Shown here piece after piece: positions 53,522 through 62,842 of a DNA stretch of 64,000 nucleotides (position 1 is its first letter; each line of letters opens with the position of its first letter). Origin of the DNA: Microcaldota archaeon. Its GTDB lineage: Archaea; Micrarchaeota; Micrarchaeia; Micrarchaeales; Micrarchaeaceae. Both the position numbers and the translations under genes were made by a program. Under the pieces are notes generated by a model that did no database searches, was not told the origin of the DNA, and saw nothing but the letters and a program-made list of their open reading frames with translations. The stretch is from NCBI GenBank assembly GCA_021817565.1, contig JAKAUP010000003.1:207026-271025 (forward strand), read 5' to 3'.

Positions 53522-54970
53522 TTGGTTGAAAATGAGAGCTTGAAAAAGCTTGAACTGATAAGATCGATGGGGATTAATCCTTATCCGTACGCTTACGCGC
53601 GCAGTTCGTCTGCAGCCGAGATTGTTTCAGACTACGGCACTTACGAAGGAAAAGAGGTAGGGCTTGCAGGCAGGATCGTAGGCACGCGCGACATGGGAAA
53701 GCTCGTATTCCTCGACCTGCTTGACCACAGCGGGAGGATACAGTTGCTCTTCGCATTGGAAAACTTGGGTGAACAGTCATCAAAACTACTCCGTCTTATA
53801 GATACAGGGGACATAATAGGGGTAAGTGGAAGGGTGGGGAAGACAAAGAAGGGCGAGATAAGTGTTATTGCTGACAGTATAACCATATTATCAAAGTCGC
53901 TTGCAATCATGCCGGAGAAGTTCCACGGCCTGACCGATACGGAACTCAGGTATAGGAAAAGGTTTTTGGATCTTATAATGAACCCGGATGTCAGAGGGTT
54001 CTTTGTTGTGCGCGCCAGGGTACTCAAATACCTGCGTGATTTCCTTGATGGCAGGGGATACATTGAGTTTGAGACGCCTGTTCTGCAACACACTTACGGA
54101 GGCGCGAACGCAAGACCTTTCAAGACAAGGTATGAGGCACTGGATACGGATGTTTATCTGAGGGTTGCCGACGAGCTTTACCTTAAAAGGTTGATCATAG
54201 GCGGCTTCGATAAGGTTTATGAGGTGTCGAAGGACTTCAGAAACGAAGACATTGACTCAACGCATAACCCGGAGTTTACGCAGATAGAATGCTATGAAGC
54301 GTACAAAGATTACAACGACTATATGAAAATGACGGAGGAAATGCTCGGCGGACTTGTGAAAAGTATATTTGGAGGTTATACGATAGATTATGCAGGGAGG
54401 AAGCTTGACTTTACACCGCCGTTCAAGCGCATAAAGTGGGTTGATGAGCTGAAAAAGATTTCGGGAATAGACATTTCAAGGATGACGGACGATGAGGCAA
54501 GGGAGATAGCGAAAACGGAAGGGCTGGATACAAGCGTGAAGAACGCTTATCATGTGGCAGATGCCTTGTTTGACAAATACATAAAGCCGCAGCTTTGGGA
54601 TCCGGTATTTGTGGTTGATTTCCCGAAATATATGTGCCCGCTTACAAAGGTATGCAGAGATAACGATCTACTAAGCGAACGCTTCGAACTGTACATTGCA
54701 GGAAAGGAGGAGGCGAACTGCTATTCAGAGCTTACCGATCCTGTTGAGCAGAGAAAGAGGTTTGAAGAGCAGGAGGAGGAGAGAAGGAAGGGAGATGCGG
54801 AGGCACAACCAAGCGACAAAGAGTTCTTGGAGGCGATAGAATATGGGATGCCGCCAACGGCAGGCATAGGTATATCGATAGACAGGTTGAGCATGATACT
54901 TACTAACAACATCAGCATAAAGGAGGTAATAGCATTCCCGGCGATGAGACCAGAGAAGGAAAGGCCATAA
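53522..54970 (+). CDS. lysS: Lysyl-tRNA synthetase, class II
   Basis: 482 residues from TTG 53522. N-terminal OB-fold (VGLAGRIVGTRDMGKLVFLD), class II motif 2 (YEVSKDFRNEDIDSTHNPEF) and motif 3 (GIGISIDRLSMIL) identify the bacterial/eukaryotic-type class II LysRS. Many archaea instead use class I LysK. tRNA-Lys lies just upstream. Confidence 0.95.
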   Translation: MVENESLKKLELIRSMGINPYPYAYARSSSAAEIVSDYGTYEGKEVGLAGRIVGTRDMGKLVFLDLLDHSGRIQLLFALENLGEQSSKLLRLIDTGDIIGVSGRVGKTKKGEISVIADSITILSKSLAIMPEKFHGLTDTELRYRKRFLDLIMNPDVRGFFVVRARVLKYLRDFLDGRGYIEFETPVLQHTYGGANARPFKTRYEALDTDVYLRVADELYLKRLIIGGFDKVYEVSKDFRNEDIDSTHNPEFTQIECYEAYKDYNDYMKMTEEMLGGLVKSIFGGYTIDYAGRKLDFTPPFKRIKWVDELKKISGIDISRMTDDEAREIAKTEGLDTSVKNAYHVADALFDKYIKPQLWDPVFVVDFPKYMCPLTKVCRDNDLLSERFELYIAGKEEANCYSELTDPVEQRKRFEEQEEERRKGDAEAQPSDKEFLEAIEYGMPPTAGIGISIDRLSMILTNNISIKEVIAFPAMRPEKERP

Positions 54971-55050
54971 AATGACATCGTGCACTTAAGATATTTAGAA
55001 TATCTCAAAACCGTTAAATATCCGGAAATCAAAACGTATTTGGCTGGGCT

Positions 55051-55431
55051 ATGGAAACACTAAAAGCAGAAAACAGTGAGGCGGAAACCGAGAATAAAAA
55101 AATGTGGAATGTAATAAAGGGGATAGGAAGAGGAACGCGCAGTATTGACGGCCTTGGTTACAGTTATTTCTACCGCATCGCTCCGGGAGATGCATGCGAC
55201 CCTTTAGGACTTAAGGGGTTGGTTGAAGGCGCTGGGTTTGGGTTTAAAGAAAAAAAGGATGAGCATGGGATAACGAAGTATTATCAGTTATATATAGAGG
55301 GATATGGGCAGTCAGAGCACAGTAGTGTAATCGAAGCCGCAAAGAAAACGATGGAGGAAGCGATAAGGAAAGGTTTTCTTGAGAGTAAGATAGAACTCCC
55401 AGGGACGCCAGTCGCGATACTTAGAAGGTAA
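55051..55431 (+). CDS. Unknown small protein
   Basis: 126 residues, ATG 55051 about 30-40 bases from a GTTAAATAT box. Charged N-terminus, then GIGRGTRSIDGLGYSYFYRI ... GFGFKEKKDEHGITKYYQLY; alpha/beta character, one Cys. No recognised family. Confidence 0.65.
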   Translation: METLKAENSEAETENKKMWNVIKGIGRGTRSIDGLGYSYFYRIAPGDACDPLGLKGLVEGAGFGFKEKKDEHGITKYYQLYIEGYGQSEHSSVIEAAKKTMEEAIRKGFLESKIELPGTPVAILRR

Positions 55432-55767
55432 GCGCAGTGATATCACAAAACCTGATACCTAAATATTGAAAGCGTGTTTGCAAAATTATAAATACAAAAA
55501 TTTAGGTAGATACGTACAATAAACGGATTGGGAGTGAAAGCAAATTCCGGAGCAAGATGAACAAATTTGACTCCGGTCAAAAGAGAGCGCAATGTCTTCT
55601 CCTGATTAAGGCCGATCAATTTTATTCTCCTCCTTATTATCTGATAAAATTTTTAAAGACCGAATATATCTCTTTATATACCTTATGTTCTCTAATATAT
55701 TTGCTTCCCTTATGTTTGTGGTTTATAAACATCTTTAAAAAGGGTTGCGTTAGATAATTATAAATGG
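55432..55767. other. AT-rich gap upstream of intron-bearing tRNA-Ser
   Basis: 336 bases. A hairpin CCGGAG (55547-55552) with CTCCGG (55571-55576) near the middle; several T-runs and TATA-like boxes (GTTTATAAAC at 55723-55732 suits the tRNA). The 66-residue plus frame here is low complexity and unlikely to be a gene. Confidence 0.45.
55547..55576. repeat. 6-bp stem with 18-base loop in AT-rich gap
   Basis: CCGGAG ... CTCCGG is the only GC-rich pairing in the gap; possible 3' end structure or small RNA. Weak. Confidence 0.4.
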
Positions 55768-55805
55768 GCCAGGATGGCGGAAACCGGTAACGCGTACGCC
55801 TGGAA

Positions 55806-55817
55806 ATGATACTCGAG
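55806..55817 (+). other. Predicted 12-base tRNA intron (anticodon loop)
   Basis: ATGATACTCGAG if spliced at the usual 37/38 site. With it removed the loop is CTGGAAA. Length is fixed by the loop size; exact borders are inferred. Confidence 0.6.
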
Positions 55818-55851
55818 AGCGTATGGCTCATCTGGGCCTTCTGGGTTCAAA

Positions 55852-55867
55852 AGCATATTGCTGAATA
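55852..55867 (+). other. Predicted 16-base tRNA intron (T loop)
   Basis: Removal leaves T loop TTCAAAT. The TTC:GAA pairing plus 3-base bulges on either side gives a relaxed bulge-helix-bulge; borders may shift by a base or two. Confidence 0.6.
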
Positions 55868-55900
55868 TCCCAGTCCTGGCGTGATGTTTTAGGTAGTTTA

Positions 55901-56419
55901 ATGGCGGAGAACAAGCAAAGAACACAAGGAAAGAAGGTAGCGCAGACAATAGTCAGAATAAGCGGGAGGGACATAGACGGTTCCTTCAAAGTAGAGAAGG
56001 CGCTTATGCAGATAAAAGGCATAAATAACTCGATGGCGCACGCCTTGTCTCATGCCATGAAAAAGAGCTTCAACATAGACCCTGAAATGGAGATAGGGGA
56101 GATGAATGAAGAACAGATAAAGAACATGGGAAGCGTGATAAGCAGTCCCTCAAAATATGGGATACCTGTATATATGCTCAATAACAGGAAGTACGTAGAG
56201 AATGGAAACAACGTGCACCTTGTTGGATCAGAATTAATGGTCGCTTCAAGGCAGTACATAACGAGAGACATATCTGCAAGGACGTGGAGGGGGTACAGGC
56301 ACCAGAACCATCTGAAAGTCAGGGGACAGAGAGAGAGATCCACCGGCAGAGTGGGAAGCACTGTCGGAGTAACAAAGAAGAAGGAGGCGCCTAAGAAGGC
56401 ACCAGCAGCCAAAAAGTGA
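55901..56419 (+). CDS. rps13: Ribosomal protein uS13
   Basis: 172 residues. Begins MAENKQRTQGKKVAQTIVRI; YITRDISARTWRGYRHQNHL and KVRGQRERSTGRVGSTVGVT are the S13 core and tail; the C-terminus is Lys/Ala-rich. Contacts the subunit interface and tRNAs. First of S13-S4-S11. Confidence 0.96.
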   Translation: MAENKQRTQGKKVAQTIVRISGRDIDGSFKVEKALMQIKGINNSMAHALSHAMKKSFNIDPEMEIGEMNEEQIKNMGSVISSPSKYGIPVYMLNNRKYVENGNNVHLVGSELMVASRQYITRDISARTWRGYRHQNHLKVRGQRERSTGRVGSTVGVTKKKEAPKKAPAAKK

Positions 56420-56423
56420 TTGA

Positions 56424-56996
56424 TTGGGAGCACCTAGAAGAAACAGGAAAAAGTTCAACAAACCGAAGAACACTTACAATACCGCGAGGATAGAGGGTGA
56501 TAGGGCGCTTATAAAGGAGTACGGACTTAAGAACATGCATGAGCTATGGAGCACGCAGACTGAACTGAGCAGGCTCAGGAGAAATGTTAGGATCCTGCTT
56601 GCAGGTACGCCTGAAGCGGAGAAAAGAAGGGGGCAGATAGTACAGAAACTGGCAAAGCTCGGAATAGTAAATGATAATGTTGAACTGGAAAAGCTGCTTG
56701 ACCTTAAGGAGGTTGATTTCCTTGAGAAGAGACTCCAGTCAAGGGTATACAAAAAGGGGCTTGCAAAGAGCATGAAGCAGGCAAGACAGATAATTGTGCA
56801 TGGTTTCATATCCATAAACGGAAAGAAGGTGGATAGGCCTGGTTATATGGTAAGGGTTGCTGAAGACAATATGATAGGATATTATAGGCCCATCTCGCTT
56901 GAGGCTAAGGAACAGGAAGGTAGGGAAGAAAAGATAACTGCGGAAGAACCGGTTGAGGAAGGTGTTGCTGCAACTGCTGAACCTGCAGCAGAATAG
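56424..56996 (+). CDS. rps4: Ribosomal protein uS4
   Basis: 190 residues from TTG 56424. [20 protein letters not shown], then S4-domain [20 protein letters not shown]. An Ala/Glu-rich acidic tail ([20 protein letters not shown]) extends the C-terminus. Four bases after rps13. Confidence 0.95.
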   Translation: MGAPRRNRKKFNKPKNTYNTARIEGDRALIKEYGLKNMHELWSTQTELSRLRRNVRILLAGTPEAEKRRGQIVQKLAKLGIVNDNVELEKLLDLKEVDFLEKRLQSRVYKKGLAKSMKQARQIIVHGFISINGKKVDRPGYMVRVAEDNMIGYYRPISLEAKEQEGREEKITAEEPVEEGVAATAEPAAE

Positions 56997-57007
56997 AGGT
57001 TACGTAT

Positions 57008-57493
57008 ATGGCAAAGAAGGAAACACCACAAAAGGGAGCAAAGAAGAAGCAGAAGGAAGTTGCCTCTTATGAAGAGAAGGCGATGGAGGAGCTTAAGGTA
57101 AAAGCAAGGCCTGAAAGAAAGGCGATAGCCCACGTTTATGCTTCTAAGAACGATACGATAATAACCCTCACTGATATGACTGGCGCAGAGACGATTGCAG
57201 TAGCGAGCGGTGGAATGATTGTGAACACCGATTCACAAGAGGGGTCGCCTTATGCGGCAATGCAGGCAGCTTATAAGATAGCCGCCGCGGCAAAGGCAAA
57301 GGGCATAACCGAGATAATAATAAGGATACGGGCACCTGGAGGACACAACTCCAAGACACCAGGACCTGGGGCGCATTCTGTAGTAAGGATGCTTGCAAGA
57401 AGCGGCCTAAACGTAAGAAGGATAGAGGACGTTACACCCATACCGACTGATACGACAAAGAGGCCAGGAGGTAAGAGGGGAAGGAGAGTATAA
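57008..57493 (+). CDS. rps11: Ribosomal protein uS11
   Basis: 161 residues; a Lys/Glu-rich extension of about 35 residues, then [20 protein letters not shown] and [18 protein letters not shown] ... [10 protein letters not shown]. No rpoD follows, unlike many archaea; the convergent ogt gene comes next. Confidence 0.96.
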   Translation: MAKKETPQKGAKKKQKEVASYEEKAMEELKVKARPERKAIAHVYASKNDTIITLTDMTGAETIAVASGGMIVNTDSQEGSPYAAMQAAYKIAAAAKAKGITEIIIRIRAPGGHNSKTPGPGAHSVVRMLARSGLNVRRIEDVTPIPTDTTKRPGGKRGRRV

Positions 57494-57526
57494 CTCTTGC
57501 TCTTTTTCTTTGTTCTGCCTGTTGAA

Positions 57527-57817
57527 TCATTCTGATTTGGTGAGCGCGCCTTCTGCTTCCAGCATCTCCCTTTTTCTTCTGGTTCCGCCGTTTGAGTATC
57601 CGCCAAGCTTATTGTCGCTTCTTATGACTCTGTGGCACGGTATTATCGGAGCCATAGGGTTGCTGCGCATCACCGAGCCAACTGCCCGATATGCATTGGG
57701 ATAACCGGCGCGCCTTGCCAGCTCCTTGTATGTTATCGTCTCCCCTTTCTTTACGGTGCAGAGCGCTAAGAGCACTTTCTTTTGAAATGTTGTAAGATTA
57801 AGCGCATCCAACTCCAT
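57527..57817 (-). CDS. ogt: O6-alkylguanine-DNA alkyltransferase, minimal form
   Basis: 96 residues, only the C-terminal active domain: FQKKVLLALCTVKKGETITY, AVGSVMRSNPMAPIIPCHRV with the acceptor Cys, and KLGGYSNGGTRRKREMLEAE. The N-terminal half found in most MGMT proteins is missing. Cys is present (not an ATL protein). 34 bases after the surface-protein stop. Confidence 0.85.
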   Translation of the reverse strand: MELDALNLTTFQKKVLLALCTVKKGETITYKELARRAGYPNAYRAVGSVMRSNPMAPIIPCHRVIRSDNKLGGYSNGGTRRKREMLEAEGALTKSE

Positions 57818-57851
57818 TTTTATTCTGTTAATCTCACCTTTTTCCGTATGC

Positions 57852-60800
57852 TCACCGCTTCAATTTTCTGCCCTTCCTGAAAGCAAGATAGAAAACAACC
57901 GCTGCGGCTACAAGTATTATCACTGACGCCGCTATTATGTACTGGTAGTATCCGGGCTTTTGAATCTCTGATTGGGGTATGGTTGTAGTTTGTATTGTGG
58001 AAGTGGTTGAATGGTTTGATGCATTTGTTGAGGCAGGAGATTTGTACAGTACCGCAAATAGGGTCTCGGGCTTTGTTTTGAAGTTTAACGTGCATGCGCT
58101 TGGGTTGGTTCCAAAATCCGGTATGTTATTCCAAGAACCGTTGGTGTAATAATAAGGGCCGAAACTTCCGACAGTTGCGCTGCAGCTATACGGTTCGGTT
58201 ATGTTTATTGCCGTGCTGTTAAGAATCTGGCCTGAAAGGTAAGTGGTGAAGGCAAACGAACCGTTTGAGAAACCATTTGGGACAGTTACATTAGTTTGTT
58301 TGATGATTACGCTTAGGTTTCCGCCTTCTTTTGAATTGAGTTTGATTGATACCTTGCCGCTGTATATGTAAAATAGTTTTTCGGCATTGGGCTGAAGTTT
58401 TATGGTTTCGTTAATGCTGTTTGAGGATTGGGAGGGAGTTGTGGAGTTTGTCTTGGTTGTTGTATTTGTTATATTTTTCGTCGTTGTAGTGTTTTTGTGT
58501 ACGCTTGGGGAAACTGAAAATATCGCTTCCATTTCGGGTGCGGATGCTTGATACTTTGTATCGCACGGTATCCCTACCCCCACCCCATATATGTCATCCT
58601 GATAAGTGTAATTATAATTGCCGATGGAGAGTGCGCATACTACTGAGATGTTTATTGAGGGAGACAGCGATGAGATTGTGTATGGGAGCTGGTTTTGGTA
58701 GTAAGTTGAACTTCCTGAGTTGGTGTATAATGTGTATATAGGCACGCTTGATTGGAGTGTTGAATTTATGTTGTCTGTTATGGTAAAGTAATAATAGGTT
58801 GGACTGGCCGTACCTCCTCCGCCGCTTGGTTTGTTTTCTACATTTATCCTTATTCCGTTGTTTATGGCATTGAACTGGTATTGAGGGGATACACCGTTGT
58901 CATACAGTATTGCGTTGAATGAGAAGGTGCCTATCGAAGACGGGGTAAATATGAAGTTTGCTGTGCTCCCCTTTTGTATCCCGCTTATAGTATTCTCGGT
59001 AGTGCCGTTGTTTGCATATACCAGGTTTGCGGTGAAAGGACCTATGCCATTGTATACATCTAAGGAGATTGTTGCGCTTTCCCCTGTGTATATTGTGTTT
59101 GGAGTTGCGCTGATTTGGGCGGTTGGCGTATTTCCTACAAGTATCTGGCCGGCAAGCGTATTTGATACCCCTAACGAATCGAGCAGTGACGCGCTTATGT
59201 TCAAATAACCGTACGTCCCTTGTGGTATGGTAAATAGGAGTGTGTTTGAGGTTGATGCAACACCGCTGAATGAACTTTCCGATATCGCCGTATTTCCTGC
59301 ATTCACAATTATATTTCCTGAATAAGGCGGCTTCCCGCCCTTCCATGAATACGCTATTGTTTCTGGCTGGTTTGCCGCATCTACCGTTGTATTGGATATG
59401 GTAAGGTAATTACCTACGAGCGCCGGGTAAACTGTAAGTGCTGCTCCAACACTGTTGAATCCGGTAGAGATATCATTGGCATAGAAGCTTGAGTATGTGC
59501 CTGCGGATAAGGAGAATGCGTCGAAGGTATATGTTGCTGAACCTGTTCCAGTAACCAGCACGTTGCCTAGTATCGGGTAGTCTATGGCGCAGGTGGACTG
59601 AGTGCCAACGCACTGCGCAACTACGTTTGCCTGCTCGTTTGAATCTATCTCTGAAGGAGATATTGTTATGGTTGGAAGCGTATTCTCGACTGACGACATT
59701 TCTATGTTTGGCATTAGACCGTTCTGTGGATATGTTCTTGCGCGCGCCCAGTTGAATGATGCGTCCCATGGATATGCGGAACCTGCAGTTGACAACAGCC
59801 CAAGATAGAGATGTGGCGAACTGCTGAGCGGGTTTACGTTGTATGTGCCGCCATATCCTCCAACTGTCGAGTATAACTCAGGGGATATATAACCAGACCA
59901 TGATGTTGCGGTGTTCCCGTAATATGTGGCTGACGCGTAGTGCCATAACGAAGAATCAGTCCCTGCGTTATTGACGGTTGATTGCGAACCGTCGGATATA
60001 TAATCCTGCAAGAAGTAGCTTGCAAATGAGCCCATATCAACACTGATCCCGTTCTGAGATGAGCTGTATGGTCCTGACAGTATACCGATCTGGCCGTTGT
60101 CGGCGCCCGTGGTTGCGGCGTTTGGAGATATCTTGCTGTTGCTCTCTGCTATTATAGGTTCGTTGTTTAGATAAGAAGTGGTGTATATCCAGCCCGGAGC
60201 GTTTGCGCCGCTTATGTTCAAGGCAGTTATTGTCTTTGTGCTTGTCGGGGTCGGCCATTGTATTTGGACATGTGAGAGCAGATTTCCTTGAGCGTTAAAG
60301 TCGGATATAGGTGTATTTCCATTTATATAAAGAGCAAATACGTTTGCGCCGTCGTCGTATTCTGCGTAGGTGGGGCTGAGCTGGGGGGCTTCTCCTATTC
60401 CTGTTGTAACTGAGTTTGAAAGAATGTTTATGTTTCCAGGGACAAAGCCTAGGTATATCGTATTGGTTGAATTAAGTATCTTTGCCCAAGTAATTATATT
60501 ACCCGAAGCGTTGCGTTCTATCCATGCCGGTATGGTTGTTCCGTTGGCGTAGAAATATTCGAAGTCTGCTGTCGAATTGGAATATGTAATGTAGTTCCCA
60601 TATGTTGTGTTTGATTCAGATAAGTTTACCATCTGCTGCACATATTTTGATGGGAAATGTCCCCAAGGAGTTACGGATATGGCGGCTATGTTTTCCACCT
60701 CGTTCGGGATTTTTGACGGTAAAGGCAGAACTGTCGCGGTTGCCTGCGCCACGATATTTGCAGTTATGTCATCGAGATAAAATGTGTGTGAACCCAAACT

Positions 60801-62039
60801 TAGTCCGTTGAATACGTAACTGATGGTGCCTGTGCCTGTTGCTACTGCTGTGCCCAAGGTTGGGTAGTCGATTGCGCAGGTGTCTGTGCTCTCTAGACAT
60901 TTGCCTGTGACAGTCACTGTCTGGCCATGCAGAGATACTTTTGGAGTTACGTTTATGTTCTCTACAGTTGGCGTGCTAAAGGTTATGCTGGGCATTACGC
61001 CGTTGGGCGGATAAGCACGAGTGCGTACCCATTGGAATCTTAGGGCAGGGGCAACTCCTGATAAAGCGGTATCCGCATAATACGAAAGAGTGAGGTATGT
61101 GGTATCTGTAGGAACATCAGTTGTCGTAGTTGTTGAAGAATACCCATTATACCAAAATCCTGCTTCCCCGCTAAGCCATTCCAGCCCCCATATGTGGAAG
61201 TTGCCATCGACAGGGTTGACTCCGGTTGGGAGCGTGTAAGAGGTTCCAGTCTGGACAGACCCAACAATCTCGGTTGTTGAGCTTTCAGTACCTTGCCAGG
61301 AAACATGGTCTTGGCTTGTGCCACTTGGCAGGAGGTATGTCTGCGATGGAACCAATCCGAATCCGAGTCTGTATCCCCCCACGCTTACACTATTCCCGTT
61401 CATATACGCTTCCGCTATAATCGGCTGCGACGCAATGGCTGAATTTGATGCCAGATAGACATAATCACCATCTGTCTCCGGAACAGAGAGCGATAGACCA
61501 TTGTTTATTGTGTAAGTTCCCCCGGACACACCGGCAACCCATTTTGGATTTAGAGATGTGCCTGCGAAATTGTCATAGAAGTTGAACAGGCTTGAGCCGT
61601 CGTCGTATTTCGCATAGGTTGGGCTTAATTGCGGGGCTTCTCCTATGCCTGACGTTCCGCTCCCGCTAAGCAGGTTAGTGCTGTTTAAAGCGAATCCCAG
61701 ATAGAATGAGGTTATTGTATTGCCTATCTTTACCCACGTTACGAGTTTGCCTGATGAGTTGCTCTCTATCCATGCTGGTATGATTGTTCCGTTCTGATAG
61801 AAATACTCGAAGTTAGCCGTCGAACCGGAATATGTGATGTATTTTCCATATACGGAGTTTGATTCTGAGAGGTTTATCATCTGCTGCACATATTTTGAAT
61901 TGACTGAGGACCACCCAGGCGTGTTTATCCCCATATATCCGATTATACCAGTTGGAAGGGTTGGGGCCGAGGCTGATGCTGTATTGATAAAGAGCAGTAT
62001 AAAAATAGCAAGCAGTGTGGCTTTTTGCGTGATTGGCAT
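57852..62039 (-). CDS. Giant surface protein with two DUF2341-like domains
   Basis: 1395 residues. Signal peptide (ATLLAIFILLFINTASASA), two related blocks with SKYVQQMINLSESN / SKYVQQMVNLSESN and GEAPQLSPTYA (DUF2341 with LamG-like parts), each followed by an Ig-like CAIDYPTLG / CAIDYPILG segment, more Ig-like repeats, a Thr/Ser-rich linker (TTTKTNSTTPSQSSN), and a C-terminal membrane helix (YIIAASVIILVAAAVVFYLA) with basic tail. Likely an S-layer component or adhesin anchored in the membrane. Confidence 0.85.
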   Translation of the reverse strand: MPITQKATLLAIFILLFINTASASAPTLPTGIIGYMGINTPGWSSVNSKYVQQMINLSESNSVYGKYITYSGSTANFEYFYQNGTIIPAWIESNSSGKLVTWVKIGNTITSFYLGFALNSTNLLSGSGTSGIGEAPQLSPTYAKYDDGSSLFNFYDNFAGTSLNPKWVAGVSGGTYTINNGLSLSVPETDGDYVYLASNSAIASQPIIAEAYMNGNSVSVGGYRLGFGLVPSQTYLLPSGTSQDHVSWQGTESSTTEIVGSVQTGTSYTLPTGVNPVDGNFHIWGLEWLSGEAGFWYNGYSSTTTTTDVPTDTTYLTLSYYADTALSGVAPALRFQWVRTRAYPPNGVMPSITFSTPTVENINVTPKVSLHGQTVTVTGKCLESTDTCAIDYPTLGTAVATGTGTISYVFNGLSLGSHTFYLDDITANIVAQATATVLPLPSKIPNEVENIAAISVTPWGHFPSKYVQQMVNLSESNTTYGNYITYSNSTADFEYFYANGTTIPAWIERNASGNIITWAKILNSTNTIYLGFVPGNINILSNSVTTGIGEAPQLSPTYAEYDDGANVFALYINGNTPISDFNAQGNLLSHVQIQWPTPTSTKTITALNISGANAPGWIYTTSYLNNEPIIAESNSKISPNAATTGADNGQIGILSGPYSSSQNGISVDMGSFASYFLQDYISDGSQSTVNNAGTDSSLWHYASATYYGNTATSWSGYISPELYSTVGGYGGTYNVNPLSSSPHLYLGLLSTAGSAYPWDASFNWARARTYPQNGLMPNIEMSSVENTLPTITISPSEIDSNEQANVVAQCVGTQSTCAIDYPILGNVLVTGTGSATYTFDAFSLSAGTYSSFYANDISTGFNSVGAALTVYPALVGNYLTISNTTVDAANQPETIAYSWKGGKPPYSGNIIVNAGNTAISESSFSGVASTSNTLLFTIPQGTYGYLNISASLLDSLGVSNTLAGQILVGNTPTAQISATPNTIYTGESATISLDVYNGIGPFTANLVYANNGTTENTISGIQKGSTANFIFTPSSIGTFSFNAILYDNGVSPQYQFNAINNGIRINVENKPSGGGGTASPTYYYFTITDNINSTLQSSVPIYTLYTNSGSSTYYQNQLPYTISSLSPSINISVVCALSIGNYNYTYQDDIYGVGVGIPCDTKYQASAPEMEAIFSVSPSVHKNTTTTKNITNTTTKTNSTTPSQSSNSINETIKLQPNAEKLFYIYSGKVSIKLNSKEGGNLSVIIKQTNVTVPNGFSNGSFAFTTYLSGQILNSTAINITEPYSCSATVGSFGPYYYTNGSWNNIPDFGTNPSACTLNFKTKPETLFAVLYKSPASTNASNHSTTSTIQTTTIPQSEIQKPGYYQYIIAASVIILVAAAVVFYLAFRKGRKLKR

Positions 62040-62120
62040 ACGTATAAATTTGAAGGTGTGTATCTTTAACCTTTTTTACTTGTGTCCAGGTTTTTATTTT
62101 TTGTGGTTGATTGATACCTG

Positions 62121-62336
62121 ATGGATTTGAAGAAGATTAGATATAACGGTTTGAGAAAAGTACGCAGCATGCTGAGGCAGTCTTTTGGAGTGGACAGCAA
62201 ACTTAAAGACGAATGCAGGAAAAATGATGTCCGTAATTTACTATGCGGATGCCCGCTTTTCAGAGAGATTGAAACCGCAGATAAGGAAAATAACTCTGGT
62301 GGTTGCACCCACACCCATATCGGACATAGGCATTAA
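62121..62336 (+). CDS. Small basic Cys/His protein, uncertain
   Basis: 71 residues: MDLKKIRYNGLRKVRSMLRQ, central LCGCPLF and C-terminal GGCTHTHIGHRH, possible metal ligands. Ends 5 bases before the convergent ppa stop, as real genes do here. No family recognised. Confidence 0.45.
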   Translation: MDLKKIRYNGLRKVRSMLRQSFGVDSKLKDECRKNDVRNLLCGCPLFREIETADKENNSGGCTHTHIGHRH

Positions 62337-62341
62337 TCTCT

Positions 62342-62842
62342 CTAAAGCCTTGATTCCTTGAGCTCATCTATCGCTTCCTGCTTGGATGCGATACGCTCGA
62401 ACTTCATGAACTTTCCCTTCTCCAGCTCCTTGTAGTGCTCGAAGAAGTGCTTAAGCTTTTCCTGTAACGGCTTCGGTATGCTTGCCGCATCTGTGTAGAT
62501 TGAGGAATACGGATCAACCTTCTCCACAGGAACCGCTATTATCTTGTTGTCCGAACCTTCCTCGTCGCTCATTATAGCCTTTCCTATAGGCCTGCATTTT
62601 ATGACCGTTCCAGGCATTACTTTCTTGCTTGCTATGACGAGCACGTCGAGCGGGTCGTTATCCTTGCCCTTTGTACCCATTACAAAACCGTAGTTTGTCG
62701 GGTAAACCATAGACGTGAATAGGAATCGGTCCGCGACTATTGCCTCTATGTCCTCTTTGTATTCATATTTTATGTCGCTGCCTTCCGCTATCTCTACAAA
62801 CGCGTAGAAGGTTTCTGGATAATCCTTCGTCTGTTCATCCAT
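62342..62842 (-). CDS. ppa: Inorganic pyrophosphatase (family I)
   Basis: 166 residues from ATG 62842 (upstream ATGs 62848 and 62857 also in frame). YEYKEDIEAIVADRF, YPTNYGFVMGT and the DNDPLDVLV metal site are complete. Hydrolyses pyrophosphate from polymer synthesis. Downstream of the 16S gene. Confidence 0.95.
   Translation of the reverse strand: MDEQTKDYPETFYAFVEIAEGSDIKYEYKEDIEAIVADRFLFTSMVYPTNYGFVMGTKGKDNDPLDVLVIASKKVMPGTVIKCRPIGKAIMSDEEGSDNKIIAVPVEKVDPYSSIYTDAASIPKPLQEKLKHFFEHYKELEKGKFMKFERIASKQEAIDELKESRL

Larger units (their letters stand above)
55768..55881 (+). tRNA. tRNA-Ser with two insertions (anticodon loop and T loop)
   Basis: Acceptor GCCAGGA/TCCTGGC, discriminator G, D-stem GCG/CGC, long variable arm GGCTC-ATCT-GGGCC. 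Anticodon stem TACGC/GCGTA encloses 19 bases rather than 7; T stem CTGGG/CCCAG encloses 23 instead of 7. A mature 7-base anticodon loop is CTGGAAA (GGA, 12-base intron at 37/38) or CTCGAGA (CGA); GGA is preferred. The T-loop insertion contains AGCA-TAT-TGCT and can form a bulge-helix-bulge-like fold. rps13 starts 20 bases later. Confidence 0.85.

Noticed and set aside
55557-55757. 66-residue ORF before tRNA-Ser
   Set aside because: Low-complexity AT-rich translation without start signals; no matching domain.
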